From Ignavibacteriota bacterium (GTDB taxonomy: Bacteria > Bacteroidota > Ignavibacteria > UBA10030 > SZUA-254): a stretch of DNA of 20,664 nt. Under the pieces are notes generated by a model that was given only the letters and a program-made list of their open reading frames with translations, did no database searches and was not told where the DNA came from. Position numbers and translations under genes: made by a program. Location: assembly GCA_016191715.1 (NCBI GenBank), contig JACPVN010000543.1, positions 1-20,664 on the forward strand. The letters are read 5' to 3'. Each line of letters begins with the position of its first letter. Position 1 is the first letter of the stretch. Positions 14,618 through 20,664 of this stretch are shown here, in pieces.

Positions 14618-16522
14618 ATGAAATTTGATGTAGTTGTTGTTGGTGGAGGTCATGCTGGTGTTGAAGCATCATTGGCATCCGCACGGATGGGATGCAAGAC
14701 GGCATTGTTAACGATGTCTATTAACTCGGTTGGTAGAATGTCTTGTAATCCAGCGGTTGGAGGAAGTGCGAAAGGACATCTTGTTCGAGAAATTGATGCG
14801 CTTGGTGGTGAAATGGGTAAAATTGCAGATGCCACAGCAATTCACTTTAAGATGTTAAATAAATCTAAAGGTCCCGCCGTTTGGTCGCCACGATGTCAAA
14901 ATGACAGAGAGTGGTACTCGAAGGAGGCGATTCGGGTAATATTATCTCAGGAAAATTTATTTGTAATTGAAGATTCGTTGAGAGAATTTGTTGTTGAGGA
15001 AAATGGAGATGCAAGGGATAAATACAAAATCATCGGATTGATTACTTGTTCCGGACTATCAATAAAGTCAATGTCGGTGGTTTTATGTGCAGGAACGTTC
15101 TTGCGTGGATTAATGCATACCGGGAGGAACAGTAAAGATGGCGGTAGATATGGTGAAAGTGCTTCTGACTATGTAACTGAATCGCTTACTAGTCTTGGCT
15201 TTGTTAGCGGCAGACTGAAAACCGGCACGCCTCCTCGGGTTGACACTAAATCAATTAATTTTCAAGAAACAGAAGAACAGCATAGCGATGATGTTCCTTC
15301 ACCGTTTTCCTTCGGCAATGAGAGATTGGTCAATAAACTCATCCCAATGTTTCTAACTTATACAAATCAAAAAACACACGATGTAATGAGGAAGGGATTT
15401 GGCGAATCCCCAATGTTTACAGGGAGAATTAAAGGGGTTGGACCAAGATATTGCCCTTCAATAGAAGACAAAATTGTTAGATTTTCTGAAAGAGAACGTC
15501 ATCAAATATTCTTAGAACCCGAGGGATATAATTCAAACGTTCTCTATGTCAATGGATATTCAACGAGTCTTCCTGAGGAAATTCAGCTCGAGGGGCTAAG
15601 GACAATTCCATGCATGGAGTATGTAAAAATGTTAAGACCGGGCTATGCAGTCGAATATGACTACTTTCCGCCACACCAACTAAAACACACTCTTGAGGCA
15701 AAATCTGTCGATGGATTATTTTTAGCGGGACAAATTTGTGGTACTTCGGGTTATGAAGAGGCCGCAGCACAAGGTTTAATGGCTGGAATTAATGCTGCAC
15801 TCAAAATAAAAGAGCGAGACCCGTTTGTTTTGAAAAGATCGGAGGCATTTATTGGTGTTTTAATTGATGATTTAATCAATAAAAGTACTGAGGAGCCGTA
15901 CAGAATGTTTACATCACGAGCAGAATATCGTCTCGTCCTTCGTCAAGATAATGCTGATAGAAGATTAATGAGATATGGGCAAAAACTTGGATTGGTTGGC
16001 AGTGATTGTCTATCAAGGTTAAATCTGAAGGAGCGGTTGGTAAGCATTGGAATTGACTTTCTTGAAAAAGTTTCTATCTCACCCGAAAAAATAAATCAAT
16101 TGTTTCAGAAAAATGGGACAAGTGAAATAAATCAGAGGGAGAAGATGATTGGAATACTCAAAAGACCTGAAATTCAACTCGCCGAATTACTTCAAATATC
16201 AAACGAAACGGATCACTGTTTTATTGTTGAGTTGAATCAAATATCGTCCGGTAAACTAAAAAAAGAAATCATTGAACAGATAGAAATTGAGGTAAAGTAT
16301 GAAGGATATATTTCAAGACAGCAGGCAGAAATAAAAAAGTTTGAAAATGTTGAGAAAATGAGAATTCCTGACGATTTTGAATATGCAAAAGTAAAAGCGC
16401 TTTCGAACGAGGGGAAAGAAAAACTAAATAAAATCAAACCCTCATCTATCGGTCAAGCATCAAGAATTAGTGGAGTTACTTCGTCTGATATTTCCGTTCT
16501 GATGGTTTATTTAGGCAGATAA
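14618..16522 (+). CDS. mnmG: tRNA uridine-5-carboxymethylaminomethyl modification enzyme MnmG
   Basis: A 634-residue FAD enzyme and partner of MnmE in wobble-uridine modification. The dinucleotide-binding motif is VVVVGGGHAGVEAS (5-18). Conserved cysteines appear in SCNPAVGG (Cys43) and RYCPSIEDK (Cys279). The second family signature is AGQICGTSGYEEAAAQG (370-386), followed by MFTSRAEYRLVLRQDNAD and the C-terminal helical domain ending VLMVYLGR. The start is uncertain. ATG at 14618 places MKFDVVVVGGG at the N-terminus. ATG at 14591 overlaps the mnmE stop as ATGA, like two other junctions here, and would add nine residues encoded through parS. Confidence 0.95.
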   Translation: MKFDVVVVGGGHAGVEASLASARMGCKTALLTMSINSVGRMSCNPAVGGSAKGHLVREIDALGGEMGKIADATAIHFKMLNKSKGPAVWSPRCQNDREWYSKEAIRVILSQENLFVIEDSLREFVVEENGDARDKYKIIGLITCSGLSIKSMSVVLCAGTFLRGLMHTGRNSKDGGRYGESASDYVTESLTSLGFVSGRLKTGTPPRVDTKSINFQETEEQHSDDVPSPFSFGNERLVNKLIPMFLTYTNQKTHDVMRKGFGESPMFTGRIKGVGPRYCPSIEDKIVRFSERERHQIFLEPEGYNSNVLYVNGYSTSLPEEIQLEGLRTIPCMEYVKMLRPGYAVEYDYFPPHQLKHTLEAKSVDGLFLAGQICGTSGYEEAAAQGLMAGINAALKIKERDPFVLKRSEAFIGVLIDDLINKSTEEPYRMFTSRAEYRLVLRQDNADRRLMRYGQKLGLVGSDCLSRLNLKERLVSIGIDFLEKVSISPEKINQLFQKNGTSEINQREKMIGILKRPEIQLAELLQISNETDHCFIVELNQISSGKLKKEIIEQIEIEVKYEGYISRQQAEIKKFENVEKMRIPDDFEYAKVKALSNEGKEKLNKIKPSSIGQASRISGVTSSDISVLMVYLGR

Positions 16523-16564
16523 TAATTCGCTATATAATCTTAATTTATAAATACTTAATATTAC

Positions 16565-17281
16565 TTGACTAAAAACAAACAAATATTTTTTGTCAAAATA
16601 TTCGAAAAAAATAATATTTGTGTATCAAATGAACAGTTTGAAGTATTGAACTTGTTTGCGAGTCAGCTTCTTGAATGGAACGGGAAGGTGAATCTTATTT
16701 CTCGAAAAGATGAAGAGAATCTTTGGGAGAAACATATTTTCGGTTCGCTCCTGTTGATATCTAAACTGAATTTTGAACGACACGCGAGTATTGTAGATGT
16801 TGGTACGGGCGGCGGTTTCCCGGGAATTCCATTGGCGATTTGTTTACCCGAAAATCAATTCACGCTCGTTGATTCAATTCAAAAGAAAATCAACGCGGTA
16901 AATGATATTATAACTCAACTTGGATTGACAAATGTAACTGCGATTTGTTCGCGTGCAGAAACATTAAGCGAAACGAGTGAACATAAAAATCGGTATGATT
17001 ATATTGTATCGCGTGCGGTTGCCCGTGTGAACGAAATCGTACGATGGTCAAAAAATTTCTTATGCAAGAATCAACTAGAAACACAAAACGAAAAACAAAA
17101 AACCGTTACAACGCTGAGAAGAAATTCAATTGTTATGTTCAAGGGCGGAGATATTTCAGAAGAAATTCGAGAAACGGAAATCAAACAGAAACCCAAATCA
17201 ATCGAAGTAATACCGCTCAATGTGAATGGATTAGAATCGTTTGGCTTTGCCGACAAAAAACTTGTCATAATTCGCCTATGA
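16565..17281 (+). CDS. rsmG: 16S rRNA m7G527 methyltransferase RsmG
   Basis: A 238-residue SAM-dependent methyltransferase that forms 7-methylguanosine at G527 of 16S rRNA. The SAM-binding loop is VDVGTGGGFPGIPL (77-90), with LVDSIQKK as the acidic strand and SRAVA (149-153) as a family motif. The upstream half contains NLISRKDEENLWEKHI, also typical. The start is given as TTG at 16565. No ATG or GTG lies in frame before the conserved part, so an unusual start is likely. A charged insertion of about 18 residues (168-186) precedes the MFKGG strand. It follows mnmG by 42 bases. Its TGA overlaps the murQ ATG as ATGA. In many bacteria parA and parB come next; here they do not. Confidence 0.93.
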   Translation: MTKNKQIFFVKIFEKNNICVSNEQFEVLNLFASQLLEWNGKVNLISRKDEENLWEKHIFGSLLLISKLNFERHASIVDVGTGGGFPGIPLAICLPENQFTLVDSIQKKINAVNDIITQLGLTNVTAICSRAETLSETSEHKNRYDYIVSRAVARVNEIVRWSKNFLCKNQLETQNEKQKTVTTLRRNSIVMFKGGDISEEIRETEIKQKPKSIEVIPLNVNGLESFGFADKKLVIIRL

Positions 17282-18270
17282 AATCAATCAAGAAGTATAA
17301 CACAAAATTGTTCACTCAACTCTCAGGTTTGATGACAGAGCAACGAAACACAAGTAGTATGAACATAGATTCGCTCAATGTCGAAGAGGTGTTACTCCTT
17401 ATAAATAAAGAAGATACACGTGTTCCAAGAGCGGTCGAAATGGAGATACCGTTCATCGCAAAAGCCGTGAAGTTGATTGTGCGGTCATTCAAACAGGGCG
17501 GGCGATTAATATATGTTGGCGCGGGAACGAGCGGACGACTTGGAATTCTTGATGCTTCGGAATGTCCGCCAACGTACGGAACTGAACCGACCATGGTACA
17601 AGGAATTATCGCCGGTGGAAATGAATCGGTGTTTCGTGCGAAGGAGGGCGCGGAAGATAAATCAGAACTTGGCGCTGAGGATATTCGAAAGTTGAAAGTT
17701 ACAAAGCATGATGTCGTGTGCGGGATTGCCGCGAGTATGAGAACGCCGTATGTTGTTGCGGCTATTAAGGAAGCGAAACGACTTGGTGCGAAAACAATTT
17801 ATGTTACAACGAACCCGCGTTCGTTCCTCAAGAAAAAAGAGTATGCCCAACTTCGCACAAATCTTGATGTTGCGATTTGTCCGGAGGTCGGACCGGAGGT
17901 TATCATGGGTTCAACTCGAATGAAAGCAGGAACAGCACAGAAACTTGTTTTGAATATGCTGACGACAGCATCAATGATTCAACTGGGTAAAGTTTATGAA
18001 AACATGATGGTTGATTTGAAACTCAACAGTAAGAAGTTGGAAGAACGCGCCAAACGCGTTTTGATGATTGCTGCCGGCGTTGATTATGAAGAAGCGGCTA
18101 TGGCTCTTCAAAAAGCAAACGGACATGTTAAAACTGCCATAGTGATGATTAAGAAAAATGTCCCAGCATCAGAAGCCAAGAAATTATTGAAGAAAAGTAA
18201 CGGCTTTGTTCGCAAAGCCATCAATAAACATTCGGAAAATTATCTATCAACCCATTCCCTACATTTATAA
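17278..18270 (+). CDS. murQ: N-acetylmuramic acid 6-phosphate etherase
   Basis: A 330-residue SIS-domain lyase that cleaves the lactyl ether of MurNAc-6-phosphate to give GlcNAc-6-phosphate and D-lactate in cell-wall recycling. Clear motifs are IYVGAGTSGRLGILDASECP (78-97), GTEP (101-104), EGAED (123-127) and GSTRMKAGTAQKLVLNM. Glu95 and Glu126 sit at a constant offset of 12 from the E. coli catalytic Glu83 and Glu114. The C-terminal small helical domain (about 270-320) is present. ATG at 17278 overlaps rsmG by four bases. A longer in-frame reading from 17044 lies wholly over rsmG and is rejected. No anmK, murP or murR gene is adjacent. Confidence 0.94.
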   Translation: MKSIKKYNTKLFTQLSGLMTEQRNTSSMNIDSLNVEEVLLLINKEDTRVPRAVEMEIPFIAKAVKLIVRSFKQGGRLIYVGAGTSGRLGILDASECPPTYGTEPTMVQGIIAGGNESVFRAKEGAEDKSELGAEDIRKLKVTKHDVVCGIAASMRTPYVVAAIKEAKRLGAKTIYVTTNPRSFLKKKEYAQLRTNLDVAICPEVGPEVIMGSTRMKAGTAQKLVLNMLTTASMIQLGKVYENMMVDLKLNSKKLEERAKRVLMIAAGVDYEEAAMALQKANGHVKTAIVMIKKNVPASEAKKLLKKSNGFVRKAINKHSENYLSTHSLHL

Positions 18271-18282
18271 CCTCTAACCAAA

Positions 18283-18990
18283 ATGAAAAAAGACCTCTTA
18301 CTCGACTCAGAAATCTATCCCCCTTTTGAAGGATTTCCAAAAGAAGGATTAACATTTCTTAAACAATTGAAGAAAAACAACACGCGTGAATGGTTCGCGC
18401 AGCACAAACCGGAGTTTGAAAACTTCGTGAAACTGCCGATGCAATGTTTCATTTCTGAGTTGAAAACGCCGATGTCAAAGGTAGCGCCGGAAATGGAAGT
18501 CAATCCAAAGAAAAATATTTTCCGTATTTACCGCGACACACGATTCAGCAAAGACAAGACGCCGTATAAAACACACGTCGCCGCCGTGTTTCATCTGAAA
18601 GGACATTGGGAAGATAGCGCGGGATATTATGTTCATGTCGAGCCGGGACACATTTATGTCGGCGGAGGAATTTACATGCCCGATACAGACCAACTCAAGA
18701 AAATTCGTGCGGCTATTGCTCATCGCCCGAAAGATTTTCTCGAAGTAGTTGAAAGCGCGAAGTTCAAAAAAGTGTTTGGAAAAATAGAGGGAGAAAAACT
18801 CCAACGAGCGCCGCTTGGTTTTCCCATAGACCATCCGATGATTGATTGGCTCAAACACAAACAATTATACACAGGAGTCGAGTGGGATGACACGGAATGT
18901 CTCTCGCCAAAGTTTGTAGAGAAGGTGATGAGTGTCTATAAAGACCTGTACCCGTTTGTTCGGTTTTTGAACTCCGCACTAGGCAAGTAG
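18283..18990 (+). CDS. DUF2461 family protein (TIGR02453)
   Basis: A 235-residue soluble protein of unknown function. Family features are the N-terminal FLKQLKKNNTREWFAQHK (25-42), where NNxREWF is the signature, RIYRDTRFSKDKTPYKTH (81-98), a GYYVHVEPGHIYVGGGIY strand pair and a C-terminal LYPFVRFLN helix. Length is normal (about 220-240). There is no signal peptide or membrane segment. It starts 12 bases after murQ and may share its transcript, but the family has no established link to peptidoglycan recycling. Confidence 0.9.
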   Translation: MKKDLLLDSEIYPPFEGFPKEGLTFLKQLKKNNTREWFAQHKPEFENFVKLPMQCFISELKTPMSKVAPEMEVNPKKNIFRIYRDTRFSKDKTPYKTHVAAVFHLKGHWEDSAGYYVHVEPGHIYVGGGIYMPDTDQLKKIRAAIAHRPKDFLEVVESAKFKKVFGKIEGEKLQRAPLGFPIDHPMIDWLKHKQLYTGVEWDDTECLSPKFVEKVMSVYKDLYPFVRFLNSALGK

Positions 18991-19004
18991 TAACTGCATA
19001 ACGC

Positions 19005-19367
19005 TTGAAGAAATTTTTTTTCCTTACTGCCGGCTCGCTCTCAGTTCTTCTTGGAGTAATTGGTATTGTCGTCCCGTTGTTGCCAACCGTTCCGTTTTTA
19101 TTGCTCGCCGCGTACCTGTACGCAAAAGGTTCGGAACGATTTTATTTGTGGTTGATTCACCACAAATGGCTCGGTACCATTCTGACAAATTACAAAGAAG
19201 GAAAAGGAATTCCGATTAGAATAAGGATATATTCTGTAGTGTTCCTTTGGGTAACAATCGGCGCGTCCATAGTTTTTCTTATTGAAGATACCGCGGCAAA
19301 AATTATTATGCTTCTCGTTGCTTCAGGGATTACGTTGCGTTTGATGTTGATGAAATCGAAGGAGTAA
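19005..19367 (+). CDS. DUF454 (YbaN-like) inner-membrane protein
   Basis: A 120-residue hydrophobic protein. The diagnostic block LGVIGIVVPLLPTVPFLLLA (16-35) is the DUF454 motif. About three membrane segments are likely (roughly 5-40, 75-93 and 97-115), with a short basic stretch containing the YKEGKGIP loop between. Function is unknown. The start is TTG at 19005. It gives the common MKKFFFLTAGSLS N-terminus, and the first in-frame ATG is far too late (residue 102). It is the last gene of the murQ-DUF2461-DUF454 run, 14 bases after DUF2461. Confidence 0.87.
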   Translation: MKKFFFLTAGSLSVLLGVIGIVVPLLPTVPFLLLAAYLYAKGSERFYLWLIHHKWLGTILTNYKEGKGIPIRIRIYSVVFLWVTIGASIVFLIEDTAAKIIMLLVASGITLRLMLMKSKE

Positions 19368-19662
19368 TCCCTGACGATATGTGTGTAAGGAGGAACACAC
19401 GGGCAACATTCTGAGGCAAATAATTATTACCGTCTCGAAGAATAATTGAATCTATGAGTCGAATCTAAAAAATATTCTCTAAGTATGTTCGGGAACGATA
19501 CAATCTGTTTTCGACTTGATTATGTCAGGCAATACACTTTTTTTTGAGAGCAGACTCATCTAATAAAATTACACTCACCTGAAGTTTTCAGTTTCTACCT
19601 CATTCAAACAAATTTTGAAGAAAAAACGAAAAAAAAATATTTTCACTTACGTTTCATTTTCC

Positions 19663-19691
19663 TTGACTTTTACAGCGAAATGTTTTATTTT
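19663..19691 (+). promoter_or_regulatory. lexA promoter
   Basis: TTGACT (19663-19668), a 17-base spacer and TATTTT (19686-19691) form a good sigma-70-type promoter. The expected start of transcription, near 19698, falls inside the inverted repeat at 19693-19712. Confidence 0.65.
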
Positions 19692-19692
19692 G

Positions 19693-19712
19693 TGGTAGTT
19701 ATATGACTACCA
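19693..19712. promoter_or_regulatory. Putative LexA operator (SOS box)
   Basis: TGGTAGTTATATGACTACCA: perfect 7-base arms TGGTAGT and ACTACCA with a 6-base spacer, immediately after the -10 hexamer and 14 bases before the lexA ATG. Position and symmetry suit a dimeric repressor blocking its own promoter. The sequence does not match the SOS boxes I know from Escherichia, Bacillus or alphaproteobacteria. Confidence 0.65.
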
Positions 19713-19725
19713 TTTAATATAAACA

Positions 19726-20364
19726 ATGAAATCTTCACTTACAGAGAAACAACAAAAGGTTTTGGAGTTCATTCAAAACTTTATTCAACAAAACGGCTTT
19801 GTTCCATCCGAGCGGGAAATTGCCCGGAAGTTAAGAATCAAATGGGTGCGGGCTGTGCAGAAACATCTAGACGCGTTGGAGAAGAAGGGATACCTGCAGA
19901 AAGGCGGAGGAATTCGTCGCGGTATCAAATTGCGGGATGTCGCGTTTGGAACAGGTACTCCGATTCTTGGAAGGATTACCGCCGGCCAACCTATTCTCGC
20001 CGTCGAAAATGTTGAGGGCTATCTCACGCTTGATGCAACGTTTTCAAAACAGGGAAAAACATTTCTCCTGAATGTCGTTGGGATGAGTATGAAAGATGCA
20101 GGCATACTTGACGGCGACCTCGTTCTTGTCAGACAACAATCGTCGGCAGAAAACGGTGACATCGTCGCGGCTCTCATTGGCGATGAAGCAACGGTCAAAC
20201 GTTTCAGACGGACGAACGAAGCGATTCTTCTTGAACCGGAAAACACGGACTTTCAACCCATCGTCGTTATGGAAAACGAGCAGTTCACAATACTTGGAAA
20301 AGTTATTGCATCGCTACGCATCCTTGACAATCAATCACGACAAAGTATTTTCACTCATCAATAA
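19726..20364 (+). CDS. lexA: SOS repressor LexA
   Basis: A 212-residue repressor that self-cleaves when bound to RecA filaments, derepressing DNA-damage genes. The N-terminal winged helix (about 1-70) has LTEKQQKVLEFIQNFIQQNG and the recognition region PSEREIARKLRIKWVRAVQK (27-46). This differs from the usual SxxxVHxHL sequence, so DNA specificity is probably different. The C-terminal S24 peptidase domain shows the cleavage pair Ala86-Gly87 in ITAGQP, nucleophile Ser121 in GMSMKDAGI and general base Lys158 in DEATVKRF. All catalytic parts are intact. It has its own promoter with an overlapping inverted repeat, consistent with autoregulation. The DUF72 gene follows after 18 bases and could be co-transcribed. 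Confidence 0.95.
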   Translation: MKSSLTEKQQKVLEFIQNFIQQNGFVPSEREIARKLRIKWVRAVQKHLDALEKKGYLQKGGGIRRGIKLRDVAFGTGTPILGRITAGQPILAVENVEGYLTLDATFSKQGKTFLLNVVGMSMKDAGILDGDLVLVRQQSSAENGDIVAALIGDEATVKRFRRTNEAILLEPENTDFQPIVVMENEQFTILGKVIASLRILDNQSRQSIFTHQ

Positions 20365-20382
20365 TTTTTGCAAAGAGTACGT

Positions 20383-20664
20383 ATGAACAAACTAAAAGAA
20401 TTACCCGAAATATTCATTGGAACCGGCGGCTGGGGGTTTGGACAGTCCGACCATTTGTTTTATCCATCGAAAACAAAAAAGGATTTCAGAAAGTTGGAAT
20501 ACTACAGTCAGTATTTTGACAGCGTGGAAATCAACTCGACGTTTTACAATCCCTCGTTTGCTCCGTGGCATGTGGAACGCTGGCTGAATGATGTTTCTGC
20601 AAACACCAATTTTCAATTCACGGTAAAACTTTTTCAGGGATTTACCCACGATGATACCGCGACA
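20383..20664 (+). CDS. DUF72 family protein, N-terminal part (runs off the window)
   Basis: An open frame of 94 codons from ATG at 20383 to the window edge. Family features are IFIGTGGWGFG (10-20), matching the GTSGWxY start of DUF72, then LEYYSQYFDSVEINSTFYNP (38-57), where VEINSTFY is the core motif, and FQFTVKLFQGFTHD (77-90), matching FxFxVKxxxxxTH. DUF72 proteins are TIM-barrel-like and their biochemical role is not established. Normal length is about 240-300 residues, so most of the protein is outside the window. The gap to lexA is only 18 bases, so it may be in the SOS-controlled transcript (inference). Confidence 0.88.
   Translation, partial: MNKLKELPEIFIGTGGWGFGQSDHLFYPSKTKKDFRKLEYYSQYFDSVEINSTFYNPSFAPWHVERWLNDVSANTNFQFTVKLFQGFTHDDTAT

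Larger units (their letters stand above)
19368..19725. other. Intergenic region before lexA
   Basis: No gene longer than about 20 codons is convincing in this stretch. The DUF454-proximal part holds a small hairpin with GTGTGT/ACACAC arms (19382-19401) whose loop reads AAGGAGGA. There is no T-run after it, so it is not a clear terminator. The middle is AT-rich with no recognisable structure. The last 65 bases are the lexA promoter and operator. Confidence 0.6.

Noticed and set aside
17044..17277. N-terminal extension of murQ by 78 codons
   Set aside because: It lies entirely within rsmG in another frame and is basic and low-complexity. The ATG at 17278 gives a normal MurQ N-terminus and an ATGA overlap.
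18475..18864. Minus-strand open frame of 129 codons
   Set aside because: It is antisense to the DUF2461 gene, which has clear family motifs.
1..20664. CRISPR arrays, tRNA or rRNA genes, complete insertion sequences or prophage genes
   Set aside because: I saw no regularly spaced repeats, cloverleaf-type sequences, transposase or phage proteins. The only mobile-type trace is the palindrome cluster at 3131-3234.

Overview
This is a chromosomal replication-origin region. The left half (VWA protein, gyrA, a decayed two-gene unit, gyrB, dciA, recF, dnaN, dnaA) lies entirely on the minus strand. The right half (rpmH, rnpA, yidD, yidC, mnmE, mnmG, rsmG, murQ, DUF2461, DUF454, lexA, DUF72) lies entirely on the plus strand. 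The switch is between dnaA and rpmH, so every gene is transcribed away from the origin. DnaA boxes matching TTATCCACA lie on both sides of dnaA.

Organism (inference): a Gram-negative-type bacterium, because YidC has the large periplasmic domain. It is most likely in the Bacteroidota/Chlorobiota/Ignavibacteriota neighbourhood. The reasons are DciA (DUF721) between recF and gyrB, few Shine-Dalgarno sequences, base composition that varies from gene to gene, and paired REP-like palindromes of a type I associate with that group. A LexA repressor is present, which argues against a typical Bacteroides. The species cannot be named from this window.

Layout. 1-404: N-terminal part of a VWA-domain-type protein. 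571-5623: both DNA gyrase subunits, separated by a 514-base gap that holds a small gene, a truncated nucleotidyltransferase remnant and a cluster of three palindromes. 5637-8195: dciA, recF and dnaN, tightly packed. 8196-10512: dnaA, flanked by the two origin segments. 10513-13100: rpmH-rnpA-yidD-yidC (ribosomal protein, RNase P, membrane insertion), ending in a strong intrinsic terminator. 13206-17281: mnmE-mnmG-rsmG (tRNA and rRNA modification), with a perfect parS site at the mnmE/mnmG junction. 17278-19367: murQ, DUF2461 and DUF454. 19663-20364: lexA with a promoter overlapped by a perfect inverted repeat that is a good candidate autoregulatory operator. 20383-end: start of a DUF72 protein.

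Most of the window is conserved housekeeping content. The points worth a second look are the broken nucleotidyltransferase unit with its palindrome cluster between gyrB and gyrA, the parS site without parAB alongside, the terminator-like hairpins in the rpmH leader and between dnaA and dnaN, and the putative LexA operator.
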